A stretch of 20,670 nt of DNA from contig JAFGFO010000027.1 in the NCBI GenBank assembly GCA_016931085.1, forward strand, positions 1 to 20,670, in the 5' to 3' direction. Below the pieces are notes generated by a model. The model had not been told where the DNA came from. It worked only from the letters and a program-made list of their open reading frames with translations, and did not search any database. This DNA comes from Thermoflexales bacterium (GTDB taxonomy: Bacteria > Chloroflexota > Anaerolineae > Fen-1058). Position numbers and translations under genes: made by a program. Position 1 is the stretch's first letter; the number at the start of each line of letters is the position of its first letter. Below, in pieces: positions 1 to 5,521 of this stretch.

Positions 1-248
1 GTGTCTTCGACGACGTCGTGGAGAAAGGCCGCCGCGATGGTGGCCGGGTCCATGTTGAGCTCCGACAAGATGCCGGCCACGGTCAGGCAGTGAGTGAAAA
101 AAGGTTCGCCGGATTCACGCTGCTGGCCATTGTGGGCGAACTGGGCCAACGCGTAGGCGCGCTCGACCAACGCGCGCCCTGCCTGCCCCCCATCGCGCGT
201 GACTTGTTCGAGTATTGTTTCGTAATCCGGTGTGTTGACTTGAACCAT
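1..248 (-). CDS. relA: RelA/SpoT-family (p)ppGpp synthetase/hydrolase, N-terminal part only
   Basis: The minus strand encodes 82 codons from an ATG at 248 and runs off the left edge. The protein starts MVQVNTPDY and carries the hallmark start of the RelA/SpoT HD hydrolase domain: A-Y-A-L-A-Q-F-A-H-N-G-Q, then R-E-S-G-E-P-F-F-T-H-C, then the metal-binding L-H-D-V-V-E-D at the edge. In the family this HD domain hydrolyses (p)ppGpp, and a synthetase domain, TGS and ACT normally follow; these lie outside the window, so bifunctionality cannot be judged. An AGGAAG Shine-Dalgarno at 257-262 lies 8 nt before the ATG, behind a good promoter at 272-300. The gene is divergent from cstA, which places a stringent-response gene beside a starvation transporter. 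Confidence 0.93.
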   Translation of the reverse strand, partial: MVQVNTPDYETILEQVTRDGGQAGRALVERAYALAQFAHNGQQRESGEPFFTHCLTVAGILSELNMDPATIAAAFLHDVVED

Positions 249-271
249 AGACCCGACTTCCTGGTGTTCAC

Positions 272-300
272 ATTGTAGCGCGTTTGAGATGTTTGGTCAA
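272..300 (-). promoter_or_regulatory. sigma70-type promoter of the relA-like gene
   Basis: Reading the minus strand, TTGACC (300-295) and TACAAT (277-272) are separated by exactly 17 nt. Transcription would start near 265, giving a short leader that contains the AGGAAG ribosome-binding site. The match in boxes and spacing is good; no operator is visible. Confidence 0.7.
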
Positions 301-304
301 TAGC

Positions 305-462
305 GCCATTCGGAAATGGTCGCCATTTCCGAATGGCACGGCAGTTTGGGGGCGCAGCCCCAGACTGCCGCAGTTTGGCTTCGCCGAACTCGTTCGGCTT
401 CGAACCCCTCTCCCAGCAGTTGGGGCGTAGCCCCAACTGCCAAGGTTTGGCGAAGCCAAACC
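305..462. repeat. array of five palindromic hairpins between divergent promoters
   Basis: Five inverted repeats follow each other. Positions 305-319 pair with 323-337 (15-bp perfect arms, loop TCG). Positions 341-351 pair with about 358-368 (one mismatch). Positions 383-389 pair with 392-398. Positions 416-426 pair with 430-440 (11-bp perfect arms, loop GTA). Positions 444-451 pair with 455-462 (8-bp perfect arms, loop GAA). The array sits 4 bp from the relA -35 box and 2 bp from the cstA -35 box. It resembles clusters of REP-like palindromes. No T-tract follows any stem, so terminator function is not indicated. It could insulate the two promoters or bind a regulator; this is inference. Confidence 0.75.
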
Positions 463-464
463 CC

Positions 465-493
465 TTGACTTGCGGGGCAATCGGGTGCATAAT
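465..493 (+). promoter_or_regulatory. sigma70-type promoter of cstA
   Basis: TTGACT at 465-470 and CATAAT at 488-493 are separated by 17 nt. The predicted start near 500 leaves an untranslated leader of about 190 nt before cstA. Only the first -10 base departs from TATAAT. Confidence 0.7.
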
Positions 494-584
494 TAACGTG
501 TCTTAATTGCCGTGTTCTGGTTCGGGCAGGCCACTTGAAGTGGCCCCTGGCACTCCGCTTCAGGCGGCTGAAAGGAGGCAGTTA

Positions 585-653
585 TTGCACGAGGCTTGTG
601 GTGTGTCCAAGTCGCTATCGTATGCATATGCATGTAACATTCACGCGAGTTGA
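585..653 (+). CDS. possible 22-residue leader peptide upstream of cstA
   Basis: A TTG codon at 585 lies 6 nt after AAAGGAGG, the strongest ribosome-binding site in the region, and opens a frame of 22 codons ending in TGA at 651-653. The peptide would begin MHEACGVSKS and end ACNIHAS. It has no run of one amino acid as in classical attenuators. It ends 36 nt before cstA. The evidence is the placement of the Shine-Dalgarno and the open frame only; the frame could be fortuitous. Confidence 0.28.
   Translation: MHEACGVSKSLSYAYACNIHAS
622..633. promoter_or_regulatory. 12-bp perfect palindrome in the cstA leader
   Basis: ATGCATATGCAT is a perfect dyad 57 bp before the cstA start. It could be an operator. 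It is also short and AT-rich enough to be chance. Confidence 0.25.
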
Positions 654-689
654 ATACTTGCCCAAAATTACTTTGAAAGGAGTAAAGCC

Positions 690-2468
690 ATGAATGCGGT
701 TTTGACCCTGATTGTCGGCGCGGCTGCGATTGCCCTGGGCTATGGCTGGTATGCCAGGACGATCAATGACAAAGTCATTCAGCCCGACGACAAAAAATCG
801 ACGCCGGCCAAGATGTACATGGATGGTGTTGACTTTACCCCCGCCAATCGCAACGTCTTGTTCGGCTACCAGTTCAAGTCCATCGCCGCGCTAGGCCCAA
901 TCACGGGGCCGATCGTGGCGGTGCAGTGGGGTTGGCTGCCGGCCCTGCTGTGGGTTATATTTGGCACGTTCTTCATCGGCTGGGTGCAGGACTATTCTAG
1001 CATCGTGTTGGGCGTGCGTGAGGAAGGGCAGAGTTTTGGCGCCTTGAGCTATCGTTTCATCTCCCCTCGATCGCGTACCATCCTCTTGTTGTTCATCTAT
1101 TTCTACTTGCTGCTCATCATGGGCGCCTTCGGCAAGATCGTCGGCTACGACTTGCTGACCAACCCGGCTGCCCCGCTGGGCGTGCTGCTGGTCATCGGCG
1201 TCGGCTTGCTGGCGGGCCAGATGACGTACAAGTGGAAGATGGACATCATCTTGACCAGCTTTATCACGGTCATATTGGCCTTTGTGGGCATCTGGTTGGG
1301 CACGCTGCCGGCTGTCCAGTCGATTTTCCTGGCCATCAATGGAGGTGCAAAATCACCGCTGCTCTTTAGCTCGGTCACCCAGGCCCAGTTCATTTGGAGC
1401 CTGGTCGCACTGATCATCTGCTATTTTGGCGCGGTGATGCCAATCTGGCGCTGGGCCCAGCCCATCAACTATATAGCCTTTTGGATCGTCTTTATCGGCA
1501 TCGTGCTCGGCACCGTCGGTTTGCTGATCTGGCACCCAGCCTTCCCGGCCGATTTTCCGGCCTTTACTAACTGGGACGGTAATTTGTGCCTGGCGGCCAA
1601 TTGTGCCGGTGTCGAGTCAAAGCCCTTGGCGCTCGGCCCGCTGTGGCCGATCTTGTTCGTGACGATCGCCTGCGGCGCCGTCTCGGGCTGGCACAGCCTG
1701 GTCTCGTCTTCTGGCACGGCCCGCCAATTGGAGAAGGAGAGCGACGCGCTGTACGTGGGCGGCGGGGCGATGTTCCTGGAGATGTTTTTGGCCGTGCTGT
1801 CACTGCTGACGGCTGTGGTGGGCGTTGGCGTGACCAAGGGTTTTACCGGTTACGTGAGCATGATCGCCGCTGGCAAGAACGCCGGCATCTTTGCGGCTGG
1901 CCTAAGCGAGATGATGGCCAAAGTCGGCGTGCCGACCTCGTTCGGCCTGCCATATGGCTCGGTTTTCTTGACGCTGATGGCACTCACTATCATGTACCTG
2001 GTCGTGCGCTTCATGCGCGTGGCCTCGGCCGAGTTCCTGGGTGACAAGGTGCCGCTATTCAAGAATTCGACCTTTGGCTCGATCGTCGCGCTGGTGCTGT
2101 CGGCCATCCTGATCTGGACCGGCTTTTGGGCACGCATCTGGGTGCTGTTCGGCGGCGCCAACCAGTTGATGGCCTCGCTGGCCCTCCTGCTGGTCACGCT
2201 GTGGCTGATGTCCAAGGGCAAGAACTATATGTGGACGCTGATCCCGTTCTTGTTCATGTTCGTAACGACCATCGTGGCTTTGCTCATCACGGCCTACAAT
2301 GTGCTGGTACAGGTCGCTACGACGCCGAATCTGCCCATGGACAAGGTGATCGGCAATATCCTGGCGGGCGGTATCGCTATCTTCTTGGTGATCGCGGCCT
2401 TGTTCCTGGCCTGGGATGCCTACAAGGCCTTCCAACGCTTTCGCGCCGAGGCGCCAGCCAAGGCGTGA
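690..2468 (+). CDS. cstA: CstA-family carbon-starvation transporter
   Basis: This 592-residue polytopic membrane protein belongs to the CstA family. Characterised members include E. coli CstA, linked to peptide and pyruvate uptake, and the pyruvate transporter BtsT. Visible family marks are F-x-P-A-N-R-N-V-L-F-G-Y-Q-F near residues 49-62, S-I-A-A-L-G-P-I-T-G-P-I at 64-75, the G-W-L-P-A-L-L-W membrane segment at 81-88 and D-Y-S-S at 101-104. A later segment has S-G-W-H-S-L-V-S-S-S-G-T near residue 331. Many hydrophobic segments span the length. It is shorter than E. coli CstA (about 700) but fits the short members. The start is fixed by AAAGGAG 7 nt upstream. In enterobacteria a small protein (YbdD/YjiX) follows cstA. 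Here two unrelated-looking small proteins take that place. Substrate is not determinable. Confidence 0.95.
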   Translation: MNAVLTLIVGAAAIALGYGWYARTINDKVIQPDDKKSTPAKMYMDGVDFTPANRNVLFGYQFKSIAALGPITGPIVAVQWGWLPALLWVIFGTFFIGWVQDYSSIVLGVREEGQSFGALSYRFISPRSRTILLLFIYFYLLLIMGAFGKIVGYDLLTNPAAPLGVLLVIGVGLLAGQMTYKWKMDIILTSFITVILAFVGIWLGTLPAVQSIFLAINGGAKSPLLFSSVTQAQFIWSLVALIICYFGAVMPIWRWAQPINYIAFWIVFIGIVLGTVGLLIWHPAFPADFPAFTNWDGNLCLAANCAGVESKPLALGPLWPILFVTIACGAVSGWHSLVSSSGTARQLEKESDALYVGGGAMFLEMFLAVLSLLTAVVGVGVTKGFTGYVSMIAAGKNAGIFAAGLSEMMAKVGVPTSFGLPYGSVFLTLMALTIMYLVVRFMRVASAEFLGDKVPLFKNSTFGSIVALVLSAILIWTGFWARIWVLFGGANQLMASLALLLVTLWLMSKGKNYMWTLIPFLFMFVTTIVALLITAYNVLVQVATTPNLPMDKVIGNILAGGIAIFLVIAALFLAWDAYKAFQRFRAEAPAKA

Positions 2469-2490
2469 GGGAAGAGTGACATGTGATTGG

Positions 2491-2519
2491 GTAGAGACGC
2501 CCCGCCGGGGCGTCTCTAC
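2491..2519. repeat. 29-bp perfect palindrome after cstA, possible terminator
   Basis: Arms GTAGAGACGCCCC at 2491-2503 and its complement at 2507-2519 match over 13 bp with loop GCC. A very stable hairpin would form 22 nt after the cstA stop. The following bases are TGTAGGG, not a T-tract, so it is not a classical terminator. It looks like a dispersed palindrome family member, and may attenuate read-through or protect the cstA mRNA end. Confidence 0.75.
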
Positions 2520-2531
2520 TGTAGGGAAAGC

Positions 2532-2837
2532 ATGCGAAGCATAATGGGGCAATGGGCCGTTTGGAAACAGCGCGCACGGCAGGCCGCGTTGACCATCGGC
2601 CAGATGATCTATGGCGCGACCGTCTACGAGATGGTGCGCGATCTGAACAAGGAACGCGCCCACTTGGAGCACATGTTTGTGTTGATCGTGTTCGGCGATA
2701 TGTTGGGCCTGCCGATATTGCCGCCGTATTATACCTTGCGCTTGCTGCCTTACGTGGTGCCTTGCCTCCCCGGCTGGCGGCGCAGTATATTGCGTGAACG
2801 CGATCTGACCGATTTGTGCGATCAAGAAATAACCTGA
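2532..2837 (+). CDS. small hydrophobic protein A, unknown family (tandem paralogue)
   Basis: A 101-residue protein I cannot assign to a named family. The N-terminus is basic and helical (about 1-45). A hydrophobic stretch follows at about 48-78 containing H-M-F-V-L-I-V-F-G-D-M-L-G-L-P-I-L-P-P-Y-Y, then L-R-L-L-P-Y-V-V-P, and a charged tail W-R-R-S-I-L-R-E-R-D-L-T-D-L. The next gene shares this core and tail nearly position by position, so the two arose by duplication. The prolines in the core suggest a membrane-embedded or monotopic segment rather than a simple helix. The ATG at 2532 is preferred over 2487, which would translate the palindrome; 2544 is an alternative. No strong ribosome-binding site is visible. 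Confidence 0.72.
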   Translation: MRSIMGQWAVWKQRARQAALTIGQMIYGATVYEMVRDLNKERAHLEHMFVLIVFGDMLGLPILPPYYTLRLLPYVVPCLPGWRRSILRERDLTDLCDQEIT

Positions 2838-2867
2838 CACTTGCGCCTGCGCGCAGTGCAGGTGAAC

Positions 2868-2881
2868 ATTAAACCTGAAAC
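2868..2881 (+). repeat. short CTGAAAC-type heptad pair
   Basis: ATTAAAC is followed directly by CTGAAAC, two units of the heptanucleotide family found at several other gene starts in this window. It is the weakest example, and unlike most of the others it is followed by a clear Shine-Dalgarno. Confidence 0.35.
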
Positions 2882-2897
2882 CAACATAAGGAGTATC

Positions 2898-3167
2898 ATG
2901 CCAGACGAAGAAAAGCAACCCGGTTTTCTCGATGGGGTCAAAAGCGTCTTGTACGGCATGGCCGGACACGACATGGCACGCTATGCACTCAAGACACGCG
3001 GCAGCATGGAGCACTTGTTCATCCTGATCACGATGGGAGATTTGCTGGGTATTCCCATCCTGCCGCCCTACTACAGCCTGCGTTTGCTGCCGTATGTCGT
3101 GCCGCAGATCAGCACCTGGAAACGGCGCATGCTGCGGGAAAAAGACTTGACCGACGCTCTGGCGTAG
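2898..3167 (+). CDS. small hydrophobic protein B, unknown family (tandem paralogue)
   Basis: An 89-residue protein and paralogue of the preceding one. Its order is an acidic start (MPDEEKQPGF), a segment G-V-K-S-V-L-Y-G-M, a conserved hydrophobic core at 38-69 (E-H-L-F-I-L-I-T-M-G-D-L-L-G-I-P-I-L-P-P-Y-Y), L-R-L-L-P-Y-V-V-P at 62-69, and a basic tail W-K-R-R-M-L-R-E-K-D-L-T-D. The strongest conservation between copies is in the core and tail, so those parts probably carry the function, for example membrane contact plus a docking tail. The start is set by TAAGGAG at 2887-2893. The copies diverge at their N-termini, which suggests different partners. The ArsA/Get3-like ATPases downstream are the obvious candidate partners (inference). 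Confidence 0.78.
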   Translation: MPDEEKQPGFLDGVKSVLYGMAGHDMARYALKTRGSMEHLFILITMGDLLGIPILPPYYSLRLLPYVVPQISTWKRRMLREKDLTDALA

Positions 3168-3214
3168 TTGTCCGGTATGTTTGTAACGACTTGGATAGGC
3201 TCAGGGGTAGGGTA

Positions 3215-3557
3215 GTGGCACTCTTCACTGAGGATGAATTACATGGCCTTTATGTGCAACAGCGGTTGAGTTTAAGAGCGATCGCTGAGCAAAGATGTCA
3301 ATATTCTTCAAACCTGCTGGGTTGAGCTTCAAAAGCTCGGTGTCGCCTGCCCGGTCGTTTCTCTGACTCAACGCAAAGGAGAGCGTAATGCACGTGGGTC
3401 GATCTATCACGGAGATTATTGGCGCTTGGGCATTTACCGTAAGGAGTCTGTGCTGCGTCTGTTTACGATAATTTCTCCTTACTTGAAGCATGCGAAACGC
3501 TGTCGAGACATGTTGGCAGCTTTAGAAAACGTCAGGACTCGCTTGGAGTCCGTTTAA
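3215..3557 (+). pseudogene. frameshifted remnant, HTH plus LAGLIDADG-endonuclease-like tail
   Basis: From a GTG at 3215 one frame reads T-E-D-E-L-H-G-L-Y-V-Q-Q-R-L-S-L-R-A-I-A-E-Q, a helix-turn-helix-like start, then hits TGA after L-L-G. A +1 shift near 3298 lets translation continue: V-N-I-L-Q-T-C-W-V-E-L-Q-K-L-G-V, then G-D-Y-W-R-L-G-I-Y-R-K-E-S-V-L-R-L, then P-Y-L-K-H-A-K-R-C-R-D-M, ending TAA at 3555-3557. The last block resembles C-termini of LAGLIDADG-type proteins as I remember them; the LAGLIDADG motif itself is absent, so the family call is tentative. The stretch is visibly poorer in GC than its neighbours, which suggests transfer. Its stop codon overlaps the ribosome-binding site of the next gene. 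Confidence 0.5.
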
Positions 3558-3566
3558 GGAGGTACA

Positions 3567-4544
3567 GTGTCTAATGATTTGGCTAGTATCGTGAGTAAGT
3601 ATTCCTACATCATGTACGGGGGAAAAGGCGGCCTGGGCAAAACCACCTTCAGCGCCGCCACAGCCTACTGGCTGGCCAAGCAGGGCCACAAGGTGCTCGT
3701 CTTTTCTGTGGATCCCCAGGCCAGCTTGTCGGACATCTTTCAACGCGATATCTATGGCAAAGGCCCAGTCGAAATTATGCCCAATCTCTTTGCCCAAGAA
3801 ATCGACGCCGACCGGCGGATCAAAGAGTACCAGGACGAGATCCGCCACAAGATCCTGGATATGTATGGCCTGGAACAGGTGCCCGAAGAAATCGAGAATT
3901 ACATCCAGGCAGCGGCCGCCGAACCGGCCATGGAAGAGAGTGCCATCTTTGACGAGGTGGTCGATATCGTCGTCGGCGGCCAGTACGATTATTACATCTA
4001 CGACCTGGTGCCCTTGGGCCACGCGCTGTATTACCTGAGCATGGCCTCGGTCTATGACGAGTGGATCGACAAGATCACCAACTTGCGCGAGGAGATGTCC
4101 GAATACCAACAGGTGGCCTCGGTGATGCAGCGGCATAAGGAAAGCGATGAAGATCAGATCCTCAAGGAGCTGCAGTATATCAAGCACCGCATCAATACCT
4201 CGTCCAGTATCCTGACCGACAAGCAGAAAACGGCCTTCTTTTTCGTGGTGGTGCCAGAAGAGATGATCATTATCGACACACAAAAGGCAGCCGGCTTGTT
4301 CGCCAAGTTCGACGTGCCGCTGTCGGGCTATATCGTCAATCGCGTCATCCCACCCGAGCTGGCCAGCCAGGGCATTCCAGACTATCTTCGCAACCGCTTG
4401 GACATGCAAAAAACTTATCTGGGTGAGATTGACCAGGTGTTTGGCGGCCAGGTGCTGGCGCGTGTCCCCGAGTTTGAGCGCGACGTCACCGGCCTGCAGA
4501 TGATCGAGCGCATGGCAGATGTGATGTTCGGAGGTGTGGCATGA
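3567..4544 (+). CDS. ArsA/Get3-like ATPase, subunit 1 (altered switch II)
   Basis: A 325-residue member of the ArsA/Get3 branch of deviant-Walker P-loop NTPases. It has G-G-K-G-G-L-G-K-T-T at 18-27, switch I D49-P-Q-A-S-L-S-D56, V-V-V-P-E-E at 227-232, N-R-V-I-P at 258-262 and a C-terminal P-E-F-E-R-D-V-T-G. Asp49 aligns with the catalytic Asp57 of yeast Get3. Switch II, normally D-T-A-P-T-G-H, reads D146-L-V-P-L-G-H. The protein has no cysteine at all, so neither the ArsA metalloid site nor the Get3 zinc CxxC can be formed. The GTG start follows GGAGG at 3558-3562 by 4 nt. It overlaps the next ATPase by 4 nt (ATGA), implying coupled translation and probably a heterodimer. The natural substrate is unknown. 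Confidence 0.9.
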   Translation: MSNDLASIVSKYSYIMYGGKGGLGKTTFSAATAYWLAKQGHKVLVFSVDPQASLSDIFQRDIYGKGPVEIMPNLFAQEIDADRRIKEYQDEIRHKILDMYGLEQVPEEIENYIQAAAAEPAMEESAIFDEVVDIVVGGQYDYYIYDLVPLGHALYYLSMASVYDEWIDKITNLREEMSEYQQVASVMQRHKESDEDQILKELQYIKHRINTSSSILTDKQKTAFFFVVVPEEMIIIDTQKAAGLFAKFDVPLSGYIVNRVIPPELASQGIPDYLRNRLDMQKTYLGEIDQVFGGQVLARVPEFERDVTGLQMIERMADVMFGGVA

Positions 4545-5521
4545 TTGAAAAATCGATGTGGCAATATCTGGCGGACAAGTCCAGCCTCAAGTATGTCTTT
4601 TTTGGCGGCAAGGGGGGAGTAGGCAAGACGGTGCTGGCCGGCGCGGCCGCCCTGTGGTTTGCCGGACAGGGTCGAAGGACCTTGTTGGCCTCGACTAACC
4701 CGGTTCACTCGTTGTCGGGCATGCTCGATCAGAACGTGTTCGGCAAGCCGACGCAGGTGACTGGCACGTCCAACTTGATGGCCTACGAGATCGACACGCG
4801 CGAGACGATCGAGAAATCTAAGAAAGAAATTCGCGACAAGATCGAGTGGTTTCTCAAGTACGCCGAGATCAAGACCAAGGCCGACGAGTTTGTCGAATCG
4901 GCCACGATGAACCCGGCCTTTGAAGAGTCGGCCATGTTCGAGAACATGATCGACCTGATGTTCGACGACGAGTACGAAGCCTACGTGTTCGACACCGCAC
5001 CCACGGCCAACGCTCGGCGGCTGCTGGGTATGTCCAGCGTGTATTCCATGTGGGTCAACAAGATGGTCCAGAGCCGCGAAGAGGCCATGTCGCTCAAGGA
5101 TTTATTGTCTTATAGCCAGAAGAAAAAAGAAAAAGACCCCTTGATGGACTATTTGCTCAATTTGCGCGAGCGAATGGGCCGCGCCAAGGAATTGCTGACT
5201 GACGACAGCCTGACTTCATTCTTCTTTGTGACCTTGCCGGAAGCCTTGCCGATCGCGGTGATCACCCGCTTTATCAATTGGTTCCACGAGTTCGGCATCC
5301 CGGTCGGCGGCGTGGTGGTGAATATGAAGATCGACGAGACCAGTGTTGGCGCCGACGCGCCGGATTTTGTGAAGAATCGAGTGGCGATGCAGGCTGAGCA
5401 CATGGAGACGATCTGGAAAGAATTCAATGGCCAGGTGCGGGCTGTCTTACCGTTGTACGAGACCGAGATACGTGGGGTGCCAATGCTGGGTCGCTTGGCC
5501 GAGGCCTTGTTCGCCAGGTGA
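4541..5521 (+). CDS. ArsA/Get3-like ATPase, subunit 2 (Asp-to-Asn in switch I)
   Basis: A 326-residue paralogue of the preceding ATPase. The P-loop G-G-K-G-G-V-G-K-T is at 22-30 and switch II D151-T-A-P-T-A-N keeps D-T-A-P-T but lacks the G-H. Switch I reads S-T-N53-P-V-H-S-L-S-G60 instead of S-T-D-P-A-H-x-L-S-D. Asn53 aligns with Get3 Asp57, whose D57N change is the known hydrolysis-defective form of yeast Get3, and the second switch I Asp is Gly. ATP binding therefore looks intact while hydrolysis is doubtful. No cysteine is present. GGAGGT at 4530-4535 inside the upstream gene precedes the ATG by 5 nt. The GTG of the next gene overlaps this stop. Confidence 0.9.
   Translation: MIEKSMWQYLADKSSLKYVFFGGKGGVGKTVLAGAAALWFAGQGRRTLLASTNPVHSLSGMLDQNVFGKPTQVTGTSNLMAYEIDTRETIEKSKKEIRDKIEWFLKYAEIKTKADEFVESATMNPAFEESAMFENMIDLMFDDEYEAYVFDTAPTANARRLLGMSSVYSMWVNKMVQSREEAMSLKDLLSYSQKKKEKDPLMDYLLNLRERMGRAKELLTDDSLTSFFFVTLPEALPIAVITRFINWFHEFGIPVGGVVVNMKIDETSVGADAPDFVKNRVAMQAEHMETIWKEFNGQVRAVLPLYETEIRGVPMLGRLAEALFAR

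Larger units (their letters stand above)
500..689 (+). promoter_or_regulatory. long structured leader of cstA
   Basis: This leader of about 190 nt holds a hairpin at 529-545 (GGCCACT stem, TGA loop) and a small one at 555-567 (CCGC/GCGG). A strong AAAGGAGG ribosome-binding site follows at 571-578, far from the cstA start. CTCC at 553-556 can pair with GGAG at 574-577, and this pairing would compete with the CCGC/GCGG stem, so a switch that hides the site is conceivable. I recognise no known riboswitch class. The cstA ribosome-binding site itself is AAAGGAG at 676-682. Confidence 0.45.

Noticed and set aside
305..462. CRISPR array
   Set aside because: The palindromes differ in sequence and length and have no constant repeat-spacer spacing; no cas gene is present.
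2487..2531. Upstream ATG at 2487 as start of small protein A
   Set aside because: It would translate the palindrome into residues with no counterpart in the paralogue; 2532 or 2544 fits better.
2055..3014. Minus-strand open frame of 319 codons across cstA and the small-protein genes
   Set aside because: It runs antisense through three plus-strand genes that have conserved or duplicated protein sequence; its His/Gln-rich product looks like no protein family.
3278..3285. GCGATCGC octamer (HIP1-like) in the gene relic
   Set aside because: I saw only this copy; a single 8-bp palindrome in coding-derived sequence is likely chance and not evidence of cyanobacterial origin.
3290..3305. Programmed +1 frameshift joining the two parts of the relic
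   Set aside because: No slippery codon pair or stimulatory stem is visible and the region lacks the middle of the supposed family domain, so decay is simpler.
3567..5521. Arsenite efflux ATPase (arsA) operon
   Set aside because: Neither ATPase has any cysteine for metalloid binding and no arsB, arsR, arsC or arsD gene is nearby.
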